A stretch of DNA of 64,000 nucleotides, from contig CAUEEP010000757.1 in assembly GCA_958450365.1 (NCBI GenBank), forward strand, positions 1,545,501 to 1,609,500. Direction: 5' to 3'. A model generated the notes under the pieces. That model was not told the DNA's origin and did not search any database. It was given only the letters and a program-made list of their open reading frames with translations. Within the stretch, counting starts at the first letter, position 1. Every line of letters begins with the position of its first letter. Source of the DNA: Mesorhabditis belari (lineage: Eukaryota > Nematoda > Chromadorea > Rhabditida > Rhabditidae). Positions 25,101 to 35,282 of this stretch are shown here, one piece after another. The position numbers and the translations under genes were made by a program.

Positions 25101-26544
25101 TCAAACCGATGACCACCTTTTCCTCCGGACACCCTGTATATTTTAAAGCTATTTTACGTTTTTTTTTAGTCCCTAACCTTTCTCCCGTGAAAATACTCGA
25201 ACTTCTTCACGAAGAGCTCTTGCAAAAGGTCCGGATCGCTGACCACCAGAATTTTTCGAATCCCCTCATAGATTCCATAAACTTTCCCATATTTCTAGAT
25301 TACAATTCTTGAAGGTTTTTGAAAAATAATAACTTTTGTCCATTCTGGGAGCTTCATCGTGGCGGGTGCATCGATTTTGTCCATCTCTAACCAGTTTCCA
25401 TAGAAGAGGCGAGGCTTTGGACCTAAAGAACTTGTTGTCCACTATTATGGCGGTGAGGATGAAATCAGCGCTCACATATCTTTCCAAAACTAAAAAGATT
25501 GCCAGCCTCCGCCAATAAGTGTTGTATACTGTTCGAAAGCACTGAGTCTCCTCTACAAAATAGTGCAAACAGATTTTGAATTGGATTGATTATTGAAGAT
25601 TTGGGTGACTTTGAAGTTGAAAGGTCAACAATGACCATTCTCTGGTGATAGTCATGCCCGGGTTTTCTGTTAGAAAATACCGCCAATTGAAGTTATTTCA
25701 AAATAAGATAAAAGGAAAGAACTCCTCTTGTTTGTTCGTCTTCTAGAGGTAAACCTTTGTTTTTCAAAAAAACCCGATTTTAGGCGAAAAAGGCTACTTT
25801 CAACTTTGTATTCTCATATTTCGATAGAATCTAAGCTGATCGTTTGAGTTTTGGCATAAATATTGAGTAATGTATATCCTTAATATACTGGAAAAATTTC
25901 AAGCTAAAAGATCCGTGGAAACGATAGTTGCCAGCAGGCGCAGGTACCCCGAGACGACCCAGTCGAGACTCAAACTGCGGTTACTTTTTAACACCCAAGT
26001 CTTTAATAATCAATCCAATTCAAAATCTTTTTGCACTATTTTTTTAGAGGAGACTCAGGGTTTTTGAACAGTATACAACACTTATTGGCTGAGGCTTGTA
26101 ATCCTTTTATTTTTGAAAAGCTATGTGAGAGCTGGTTTCATTCCTACCACCCTACTATTATAAATCAATATTTTTGAATTATCATGATTATTAAAAAAGT
26201 TTGCAATAGGATATTTAAGATTGCTGTTATTTCTCACCAGGTATTCCGCGTCGTTTCCAATAGCCGGCATGCCACGAGAAGAACCTGAAATTCATGGCTT
26301 TTGTTACAAGAAAGGGTTGTTTTTTTTAGAAAATTTACGATCAACCAAAGAATTATAAAGTTTATCAATCATTTTGACTCAAAAACTCAGCTATCCATTT
26401 GCAAAAAAAGATGATTTTTGGTTTTCTTTCGTATGTGAAAAGGTCACGCTAACTTTTGCAAGCTTTTCAAATAAAATTTTGAAAAACTAACGTGTACGCA
26501 GCAGCATATCCGGCAACACAGATCACCAAAAGGATTAGAAACAT
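22186..26544 (-). CDS. cytochrome P450 (CYP3-clan/CYP13-25-like)
   Basis: Microsomal haem monooxygenase. Fourteen exons on the minus strand: 26544-26492, 26284-26238, 25422-25334, 25294-25178, 24635-24510, 24436-24348, 24309-24210, 24171-24001, 23914-23798, 23708-23449, 23380-23323, 23245-23160, 22659-22503, 22266-22186; 516 residues with all phases joining. N-terminal ER anchor [17 protein letters not shown]; proline hinge GIPGPKP; helix C WKRLR; helix I AGFDTT (323-328); helix K EALR (380-383); haem loop [12 protein letters not shown] with the axial Cys at about 460. The exon 10 donor was set at gca-tt|gtgggt because the later gt would introduce a stop. The substrate is unknown; the clan is inferred from the PERF and haem-loop style. 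Introns 2 and 4 (counted between exons 2/3 and 4/5) are filled by foldback elements. Confidence 0.95.
24656..25140. mobile_element. 485-bp foldback element filling a P450 intron
   Basis: Long inverted repeat. Left arm motifs gtttgagtctggcaaaattt, cagcattggttttgcccaag and gcgccacccaataacaca recur in inverted order in the right arm up to its end accctgtata; the arms are about 180 bp each. Ends read tatagggtgt (left) and, complemented, tatacagggtgt (right), so a TA-target element is possible. Without it the host intron (24636-25177) would be only about 57 bp. No coding frame. Confidence 0.85.
25438..26162. mobile_element. 725-bp foldback element in the P450 intron between exons 2 and 3
   Basis: The left arm (about 25438-25610), with ccaataagtgttgtatactg and attttgaattggattgatta, is repeated in inverted orientation in the right arm (about 25985-26162). 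The outer ends ccactattatggcggtgagg and ccaccctactattata also pair imperfectly. The left end lies 14 bp from the acceptor of exon 3. The arms have diverged more than those of the neighbouring element, so the insertion is probably older. Confidence 0.8.
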
Positions 26545-27551
26545 TTTTTTTGACCAGTGAGTAGACTGGGGAACCGATTTGTGGTAGAGATTTTATATTT
26601 ATAGTAGCAAAAGAGACGGGGGCAATGTCTGTAGTCTGTAGAATGGCCAATGTCAAACAAATCGAGTGGAAGGGGGAAAGATTCAAAGAGAAGAGTTCAC
26701 TTCTTTTCGCCACGTTCTCTTTTAGGGTCATAGATCTTCGTTTATTGATAAGGATCAAAGTGTGGTTTGTAGGGAGATTTTATTAGTCGTGCTTTCAAAA
26801 ATGTGTTTTCTTTTTGTCTAATGGCAACAAAATATAAAGACAACTTCAAATTTCAAAACAGTGATGGAAAAATTGAGTGATTAAATGTGCTTTTTGAGTG
26901 AGAAAGCTATAAATGATTCAGAAAATAGCTTTAAAGACTTGTTTTTGAATTGATTTTGAAAAATCTTTGTCTTTTAAGCTAGAAGATCAGCGAGGTGAAC
27001 TTTAAAATAAACTCTGTAAGTATAATCTGGGGTTCTTCAGGAAACACGGCATTTCCTGCACCTTTCTGACTAGAATTCTTCCCTCTTCATGTATTCACTA
27101 AAAGGCACTCATTTGAGACTTCTATCGTAATTGAACCGTTAATTTTTCTTCGATCAGCTCAATTTTAATATCATTTGCTGAGGAAGCACAAGGTTCAATC
27201 GATGATACAAAAAACTTGATGTAGTTTGTTTATGGCAGTTTTCGAAAAGAAATCTCTTAAAAAAATACATTACTCAAGAGAAACGGACAAAATTTCTGAC
27301 TCTGATGGTGAAATCTTTTCTCTTGAGGTGATCAAACAAACAAGCTGAGTCACATTGACGCAAGAAACTTTCTCAATTATTGATTTTTTTTTTTGAAATC
27401 AGTTGCTTTTTACCGTTATTTTTATAATTTAGTACAAGCAGCCTTAGAAATTGTATCACAATAGTAAAAAAAAGCCAGGAAAGTCACAGTATGATGCCCG
27501 TATTTTTGACCAAATGATTCATACAAAAAAAAATGGATATCGATGAAGAAA
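26545..27551. other. intergenic between P450 and DUF273 genes
   Basis: Contains the P450 promoter side and the 3' side of the glycosyltransferase gene. AT-rich. I see no coding exon, RNA gene or repeat of note. Confidence 0.5.
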
Positions 27552-30500
27552 TCATGTACTGAGATCACAATCTGGATAACACTCGCCCACATCGGGTAAC
27601 TCAAGCCATGCGTGAACGCGAGCCACTTTTGGATAGGATTTCCCCGTTCGATTCTCGAATCTCGACAGCTCTTGGCGAATCTGAAATCCACAGATTTGTT
27701 TGAGTTTTGAAAAAATTGATTCCAAATCTTCATTCTTTTAGTTTACCTGTTCTACCGTAGCTTTCTTCTTTTCTCTCCATGGCCATCCCTTTGGACTCGC
27801 ATCACAAATCGAGGGATCTTGAATGTGCTGGAAAGGATTTGTTATGAACTTAACCACATTTATTGTTAGACCTTTATTAATTCACTTTCTAACCTACCGT
27901 AGATACTCTAACAGAAGCCCTAAAGAAGTGTCGCGTAGTCTAAATTTACAACCAAAGAACCGCTAATATCTCGACGCCCAGACATTTGTGTCTGTGCGCT
28001 TAGGTATCAAATTAAACTAGAGAGAATGCGTGATTTTTTGAGATGTAACACATATTTCTAGCATTAACCAGCGCTTAGAACCAAATGATTGAAAATTGAT
28101 GAAAAATCGGCTTTTTTGCCACAAAAAGCAAAAGAATTGGCAGCAAGAGGAGTCGAACCCGCGATCTCTCTCTTTTGTTTGTTTGAGAGACGCGCGCGTT
28201 AACTACTCGTCCATGGTCTATGGCGCAGTGCGAGCGCACTTGTCTCTAGCCCACACGACCCGCGTTCGACTCTCGCCTACATGAACAATTTTGGTTTTTT
28301 AAAAATTTTAAAACAAGTTATACATCTACATGGATTTCGAAGTCAAACTAGCTATAAGTAATTTGAAACGGCCCACTGGGTGCGAAGGAATAGTGCGCAC
28401 AGACAGACAGACACAGATCTTTTATATATAGTAGATTTACGGTACTTTAGAGAATTACTGTTGAATCAGAGACAATTTTTTGCTTATTGTGGCAAAAAAA
28501 GCCGATTTCTCATCAATTTTCAATCATTTAATTAGATTCTTTGAGACAAAGACAAAGAGAATCAAATGAGAAGTTCAAGAGTTAACTGATCTTATAGTTT
28601 CAAAGTTTCACCTCAAACGGACTCTCCCATCCTCCCTGATCGACTTGTGTCGCTTTCCATCCATGTATCATGAAATCATTCTCACACCATCTCGAATTAT
28701 ATTCATCTGTTAAATATAAATAATCATTTTTGGAACCTATCCGAAGTTATGTAACCGTCTCGAACCCATCCGTGTGCTCGTCTGTATAATCGAATTTTCC
28801 CAGGCCAGAGACGAGTAGCACCTGGAAATTTGTTGGATTTCTCTTTGTGCTTGTTGATCGAAACTATTTCAATTTAGTTATCTTTCAAGCTCGTTTCACA
28901 ATCCAGCTTACCGAGAGCAACTTTACAACAAGTGACATATGCCATATATGTCTCATATCCTTTCCCCTGATGCCAAATCGTGTCACAGTTCTTGATATCC
29001 TGCATCGCGTCGGGGATCACCGTTTGCAAGATGTGAATCTGAAGCTTTTACATGAAAATTTGAAATCATTGACTCACTTGCAACACTCCATTATCGGCAC
29101 CATTCCAATTTTGTGGCTGCACAAACTCCCAATCAGCCCATTTCTTGATGAATTTGTAGGCGAAATCGGTGTTTCTTGCCTGAAATGAGGTTTGGGATTT
29201 AAAAGTTGTTCGCTTTATCATTCAAATTTTAACTACTCCAATCTTTTAAATTTTTGCAAGTCTTTGTGGTACAAATAAAAGTAAAAACTCTTTAATTCTT
29301 ATTGTTTTAAATGAATGAACGCAGGAAATTGGGAAATTGGTCAAAACGGCGGTTAAGTTTATTTTTGTCTTATATTCATTGGATGTAGATAAAGATTAGC
29401 TATATGCTAAATTTCTATGAGCCGTTTAGAACAAATCCGGGATGAGAAAATACCAAAAACGAAGAAAAAGGGCTCAAAAAGAGGTTAACTGAGCTTTTCT
29501 CGACACCAATTCTGTTTTAAGTGATTCAAAAGTATACATCCAAATGTAGATAATTTTATTCTGCATCCAATAAGAATAAGAAACACAGAGAAACTTAACC
29601 GCAGAGGGGTTGTCTTTGCTTGTTTGTACACACAGCACTATTTTGAGCAGCTCCCAAATTTCCTGCGCTCATTCATTTAAACCAACAAGAATTAAAGAGT
29701 TTTTACTTTTACTTGTAATTGTCTGGTAAAGTCTAAACAAATCTAGCTATTTTAACGTACCAAATAGTTTCCACTCGCGATTTCCCAATTGAAGAATCGC
29801 TCATAGAAAAGGAGATCGACTCGATCATCGATCCACTCCTCGATACAGTGATTTGGGTTAACAATTCCTGAAGATATTATAGTTCTAAGATTGAATCTCT
29901 GCCTAACCACTTAAAGATTTTCAAAATCTACCTGTATCCGCATCGAGGATAAGCATCCAATCGGTTTGCTTCAGATACACGGAGACGGCGCAGTGCTTTT
30001 TGAAGAACAACTGAAATCGATGAATGCTTGGAATTTTTTATGCCCAATTTCAAACTTTCAGCAGATCAAACATTCTTTTTCTCACTTGTTTGTGATGTTT
30101 ACAATGCGTTTGTGTGAGATTGTCGTTATCCAAATCGACCATCACCAACTCGTAATTTGTTCCCTTCAAATAACACTCCAAACTTCTCTGAGCAACGTGA
30201 TAGTGACTAAATTATTAGGTTGATGCAAAAGTCTTTTTCATTTTTTTCGTACTTCCGTTAAAAAGTAACAAATGCACCAATTGAACAACGGTTTATTGCA
30301 TTCGAAAGGGCCAATTATTTTTCTGCAAAATGACATTAAAACGAGTTTAAAATGTCTTATGTCTAGATTTTTTTGAGAGCCTGAAGTCGGGTAGTCAAAA
30401 AAGGCGACGGCTCGATGATGCATTTTAGACGCTTTAGCTAAGGACCAATCTTGATGTTAATAAATAGATAGAGCACAAAAAGTTAGATATTTTTCAGATT

Positions 30501-31269
30501 TTCAGAGAAATTGATTCAGCCATTTCTTTATAGGGGTTTTATAGATTTTTATGAAACCCGTTTTCACCCGAATTTGCTTGAAAGTGAACCCAAATTGACT
30601 TAAAAAGATGGGAAATTGAACAATAAACACTTTTCATTTAGAGCAACCCATAGGTTAATTGATGACTTTGTTATTTTTCAAAAGAAGTACGAAAAAAATG
30701 AAAAAGACTTTTGCATCAACCTAATATGTTATAAAAATTAAGGAAAGTAAGAAATTCTCCCACGTCATCATACTCGATTTCACATATGCAACCATCACCG
30801 TCACTTTGCCAAATTTTTTTGGGCATTCGCTGAAGTTTTGCCTGTAAAGATCATTATTTACGATTGTATTTTGATATTTTTAGATGTTTATTCAAAAATC
30901 TAAAAGATATCAGTTTAAAAAACCAAAGTGTTAAACCTTTTTGGATACGGAGTTCTCTTTATCCGTCCAGACAAATCGATTTGCTGAATGTGAATATCGT
31001 CGTGAACGTGATGATCTTCTAGATTTGCAAATTTTCTCCTTTTTCTCAATGCTTACAAATTCTCCAAGCTTGCTGGCTAATGCTTACATGTGTCAAACTA
31101 TAATTTTCAACTAACCATCCAACTCTAATCCATTAGTCTTTGTGAGCTTCTCAAGATATTTTGTCAACATTTCAACTTGTTCATCGGATTTCGGTGTCAA
31201 CACCATTACAAGACCGAAAATCGCCGTGATGCCCAGGCAAAAGAAGACGAAGCGCTGAGATCCGCGCAT
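27552..31269 (-). CDS. DUF273-type glycosyltransferase, Golgi type II membrane protein
   Basis: Predicted nucleotide-diphospho-sugar transferase of the nematode-expanded DUF273 family. Twelve exons on the minus strand: 31269-31116, 31018-30937, 30841-30764, 30206-30086, 30010-29932, 29867-29761, 29179-29078, 29038-28912, 28821-28756, 28706-28612, 27827-27747, 27680-27552; 406 residues with every phase joining. A signal-anchor helix near the N-terminus ([18 protein letters not shown]) gives a type II topology. The catalytic segment has [20 protein letters not shown] followed by the acidic metal-binding triad DAD (about 168-170), then [33 protein letters not shown] and [11 protein letters not shown]. 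Sugar and acceptor are unknown. Three introns contain inverted-repeat elements. The donor of exon 3 (ac|gtggga) was chosen by phase. Confidence 0.88.
27894..28445. mobile_element. inverted-repeat element carrying two tRNA-like segments
   Basis: Ends ctaccgtagatac (left) and gtagatttacggtac (right) are inverted repeats of about 12 bp. Inner motifs gcgtagtcta, tctcgac and gcgcttaggtatcaaa resemble the element at 7907-8202. A gacagacagacaca tract precedes the right end. The centre holds two divergent tRNA-like segments (see 28139-28285). It lies in the intron between exons 10 and 11 of the DUF273 gene. Confidence 0.65.
28139..28285. other. two divergent tRNA-like sequences (tRNA-derived, not functional tRNAs)
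   Basis: On the minus strand, about 28216-28139 reads like a tRNA of the Ser/Leu type: D-arm-like GGACGAGTAGTTAACGCG, B box GCGGGTTCGACTCC, and a 3' end TTGCTGCCA. On the plus strand, about 28216-28285, D-arm-like TGGCGCAGTGCGAGCGC is followed by B box GCGTTCGACTC. Neither folds into a full cloverleaf with paired acceptor ends by eye, so I treat them as tRNA-derived (SINE-like) pieces inside the element. Confidence 0.5.
29271..29718. mobile_element. 448-bp foldback element in a DUF273 intron
   Basis: Left arm aaaagtaaaaactctttaat and aatgaatgaacgcaggaaat pairs with right arm attaaagagtttttactttt and atttcctgcgctcattcatt; inner ggttaagttt pairs with aaacttaacc, and attggatg with catccaat. Arms are about 130-180 bp with some length difference. 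It lies in intron 29180-29760. No coding frame. Confidence 0.8.
30215..30724. mobile_element. mariner-type MITE with TA target duplication
   Basis: Perfect terminal inverted repeats beginning TTAGGTTGATGCAAAAGTC (left) and ending with the complement at 30724; the arms stay complementary for about 38 bp (…ctttttcatttttttcgtac). Flanked by TA at 30213-30214 and 30725-30726. The TTAGGTTG-tGCAAAAGT end is characteristic of mariner elements of the cecropia/Hsmar1 type. The 510-bp length and lack of a transposase frame mark it as non-autonomous. Its left end is 8 bp from the acceptor of DUF273 exon 4. Confidence 0.9.
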
Positions 31270-32923
31270 CTAAAGAATTCCCAACTTGTCCCCGATCTTA
31301 TAAAAGTTTAAATAAGATTTTATTGTAGGAATTGCTGCAGATATACGAAAAAGTAAGAACCCAGTGATAAATTAAACGAATTGGCCGCTTCAGAACAATT
31401 GTTAATAAAAAAAAGCTTTTGAACAATTGTTAATAAAAAAGCTTTTGCTTTTATCGACTTGTTATTATAAGTTTTTTGTGAATAAGCTTTTTTAATCGAC
31501 CAGGTCATTCAATTAGTTCCAACTTAAAACAAGCAAAAAAAACCTGTAACCGAAAAGCTCTCATCATCAATCTTCCCTTTGACATGCCAACATCCCATCC
31601 CATGTTAATCGAAAAGACACACTGATTATCGAAAACAATAGTCGATTATGTTAGTTAAAAAAGAATCACAAATAGCTCTAAACCCATACAATATAAAGAA
31701 CATCAAGCATTCACAGATTCACACAAAAACATTTTAATAAAATATCCGGAAACTTTGAGAATTTGGATAAAGTTAGTTCAAACTAAATCCAACGGTTTTG
31801 CACTTTCAAATTTGAAATCAAAATCGAACGAGTAAACGAATTCGAAGGTTTGCCAAAGAACTAAGCCGTTCGAATTGAAAAGACAAAGAAGAATTGTCAA
31901 TGTGAAGAGCACAAGAGCTGAACAAAAAGGAAATACTTCCAGTGTAGAACTTATGAAAAGAGTTACGACGAGAATTTCGGTTCACGATAATTTCTAAGGA
32001 AGTTTGAGTGACCGATGTAATCGAAGAAATGAAGTGAAGACCTTAAACAATGAGTTCACTTTGTAATTGTAAACTCGAAAGTTTTGTAGAAATAGATTCT
32101 TGGGATAGTCTCATTCGAAAACTATATATTTTGGCAGTTTTTAAAAAAGATTCTGTAAAATTTGCATTCAACTCTCCCTACTTTTCAATTAGAAATTTCT
32201 AACTTTATGGAAAATGCGTGGAAATAGTTAATGTGAGCTGATTAGCATAAATAAACGAAACTTAATGAAAATTAAATAAATGAAACAATCATAAATGAAA
32301 GAAAATTTTGATGAAGCTTTAAATTAATCAAGTAAAATATTTTGCTAATTAGAAAAGTCCAAGTAATATTTAATAGATCGAAAATGTCCAATAAGTTGAT
32401 GGTCAACTACGCTATGCAAAAGAAAAGTCAACAGTTAAAATCGGCAGCAAAAAGCAGCGGTTAATCACATAAATCTTAGCATTTATCTATTCGACATTCT
32501 TTCACTACTGTCAATCCATAGCCTAATGCAGCTGCAGAACAATTTATCCTTGAGAACAAGTCAAATTTAAGCTATTAGGATGAAAAAACTTAAGAAAATC
32601 TAAATCTGATCCAGGAAGATCAATTTCGAATAACACCGGATCTACGTATACATGTCGAGTTGTAGTAAACGGATGGTGGCAAACACGTGTATTTGAAAGG
32701 GGAATGGGTGTCTCATACAACATGATGTCCATGTTTGAGCAGCCCGTTGCGGGGCAATCTTTCCCAAAAGAGATTCAGAAAGATTTTAAGTCTCTTGCAA
32801 ATAAAAATAATCATTAAAAGCTTTTGAATTTTAAAAATCGATTTGTCAATGAAGATTCGAAAGTGGCAATAGAAATTTATGTTAAAAAAAACGAGAAAAA
32901 CGAAGGAAAATCACGAAAAGCGG

Positions 32924-32972
32924 CGGAAAGGCTATTGATCTGAGGGTCGCTGGTTCGACTTCCACCGGTGAC
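32924..32972 (+). other. tRNA-like 3' half (B-box fragment)
   Basis: The run ctattgatctgagggtcgc, then tggttcgacttccaccggtg, looks like an anticodon arm followed by a T-arm and acceptor end. No matching 5' half is present upstream, so this is a tRNA-derived fragment or SINE piece rather than a tRNA gene. Confidence 0.4.
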
Positions 32973-33626
32973 AATATTTTTCAAAAATTTTTTGCTAAGA
33001 TTCTGAAAATGCGTGTCTAGGGGTGATTTTTGACGCTGATCACGAAACACATGTTTTTAGCCTAGGTTTCTGCGTGGAAAACTAACGAAATGTGAAAACA
33101 GCCATTTTTTGGCTCTGCCGCCCTTTACTAAAACAGTTGTAAAAACTTTTAGAAAAGAGATATCTCAAAACGGTCTTACCAATCGATCCGTCTTGAATTC
33201 AGCTTTAGGATGAGCGATAAAACGTCAAAATTGGACAAATTTAAGGTACTCTCCCAAAAAATCGGAAAGGACTTTCCACCAACCCAATAGTTCGAAAGGT
33301 GATTGATTCAAAAAATCAAAATTTTCCATAAAAATTTCAGGATTTTTGGTGAAACTATTGTGGCGGAACGAGAGAAAACAATGCAAATGAAAAAAGTGAG
33401 ATGAAATAAGGAAAAAAAGGCGAGTCCTTGATATTGAATGAACAAAAGCAAGATTGCCTTTTTGGCAGAAAGACGAAAATTTTCTTATGATACAATTCGA
33501 TTAGGTTGAATATTTTTTAAAGTCTACACAAGGCAAATATTACAAATTATACTCTCAATCACGCAACTTACATTCATAATTCATTTGAGGAAAAAGCTGT
33601 CAATGTAATCGAATTGTGACCTTCGT

Positions 33627-33860
33627 ACAGTACTGGACAATGAAATATCATATTTGAAAAACGATCGTCACTTTAGCGCGTCTGTAACTCCCTTGTCTTT
33701 GAGTTTAAACTATTAGTGTTATACATTTTCTGAAAGCTATTTTCAAGGGCTACACAATGGTAATATTAATACTTAGAAATACGGTAAAGACAAAGGAGTT
33801 ACAGACGCGCGAAAGTGACGATCGTTTTTCAAATATGATATTTCATTGCCCAGTAGTGTA
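33627..33860. mobile_element. Tc1/mariner-like MITE with ~75-bp inverted repeats
   Basis: Left end tacagtactggacaatgaaa and right end (inward) tacactactgggcaatgaaa are inverted repeats that continue through atatttgaaaaacgatcgtc and gcgtctgtaactcc for about 75 bp per arm. Both ends start with TA. The centre is about 80 bp. No coding frame. Confidence 0.8.
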
Positions 33861-35161
33861 TGTTCACATGACGCTATTTTTGATGAACTTATCGCAATCC
33901 TGATGAGTGTAAGCACTAAAAAGTTAAAGAAAAAGAAACGATCCAGATATTGGGCAACCTAGTTACTTTTATATATGATATAGAATTGTTTCCACTAACT
34001 AACATTCATCAGTCGAAAATCGAAATGGCTGCAAAATCAAAATGAGTCAATGAACTCCTCTTTCGTCTCAAATTTCTCTTCAAAACAAAGTCAAAACCTT
34101 CGGATGAAAGTTGCATTGATAAAACAGATCTCAGTACGATTTGGAACTCAAACAGTAGTCAAAATCCTTTACAAGTTAGGTACAAGTCTGGCGAAAAGGG
34201 ACATGAAGTGCTTAACGTTGAAGTTTTGCACATAAATCGATCCAAGCTATCCGAGGAGAAGGCATTATACAGAACACTTCATACAAAGCAACGAGACGAT
34301 GCAAGTGTGCCGTTGATGTGTTTCCATGTGTAATATGAGATGAGAGACGCTGGTTGGCAACCCAAGAAAGGAGATGAGAAAACGATGGACAACAGAAAGA
34401 GAAATGACGGTCGCTTTTTGTCTCGTTGGTTCTTTTTCGCCTCTTTTTGGTCTTTCTATTGGTGTATGGTGAGGAAAACACGAGAATGACTGGATTGAAT
34501 GAGGTTTTTTCTCTCTATTCTTGAAGTTTTGTGGATGTGCATGAAATACCAAAAAACATATCATTAGAAAAGCTAGAAGATTTTATTTTGTTATCAGATG
34601 TTGAGATGATATTTTTAAAACTCAAAAATCGGAGAAATAAAGTTTTCAAATTGAAATGTTAGATTTATCAATCTCTTCTTAAACTAATTTTTTGTAAAAA
34701 TCAACCAACTACACATTGAGTTGAATGCGGAATAATTCACTTATTGTTAGCTTGCACCGGGCAACCAGCGTAACAACGAACTCTTTAATTTGAATGTGTT
34801 CCTCTCGAGTGATGTGTTTTCTAAAATGCTAGAGACATTAAGGTATGTTCTTCTCAAATAAGGTATTTTCTAAACCTTAAAAACTACCGTAATCGCGATT
34901 CAACTAGTGTGATTGTCCTTAATCTATAAGGGTTTACAAAAGATATTGAAAGATGCAAAAATTCGGTGATTAAATAAAAAAGAGACGGTTCTTTGACAAA
35001 CGGCAATTACTGTGGTTTCAAAGTGTTTTAGAAATGCTTTGAAATCCTTTGAAAGGTAAACTCCACCCTAGGGAGCCTTGTATTCAAGTGAAACTTGTTT
35101 TGAGAGTTTTTGAGATAACCAATAAATTGCTGTTGTGTTAGTTCTTCATTCCAAAAATCCC

Positions 35162-35167
35162 TTTATT
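35162..35167 (-). terminator. poly(A) signal of the Cys/Gln repeat protein gene
   Basis: tttatt on the + strand reads AATAAA on the minus strand, about 115 bases past the stop codon at 35283. Confidence 0.45.
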
Positions 35168-35282
35168 AAAACAATCAAATTTACAAAAAAATGCTTCATC
35201 ACTGTTATCTGTACAAACAAAGGCTCACTGGGGAAGGCAAGATCATAAAATTTGCTGACGTTCGTTTGGGGAATTTTGGGGA

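Larger units (their letters stand above)
31270..35282. other. 4-kb intergenic region
   Basis: No gene I can support. Contents: a 27-28-bp tandem duplication (gaacaattgttaataaaaaa) at about 31393-31446, a tRNA-like fragment near 32924-32972, and the inverted-repeat element 33627-33860. Frames at 34212-34564 on the minus strand lie in a low-complexity purine tract and lack motifs. Confidence 0.5.

Noticed and set aside
28139..28285. Functional tRNA genes
   Set aside because: Promoter-box-like parts are present but acceptor stems do not pair and the arms are irregular; the position inside a transposable element points to tRNA-derived repeats.
30238..30423. 61-codon minus-strand frame inside the mariner MITE as a transposase remnant
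   Set aside because: It shows none of the mariner transposase landmarks (D,D34D context or the C-terminal LPPYSPDLAP-type motif), and the element is too short for a transposase.
34212..34564. Two overlapping minus-strand frames of 89-99 codons
   Set aside because: Low-complexity purine/pyrimidine composition, no splice partner and no recognised motif.
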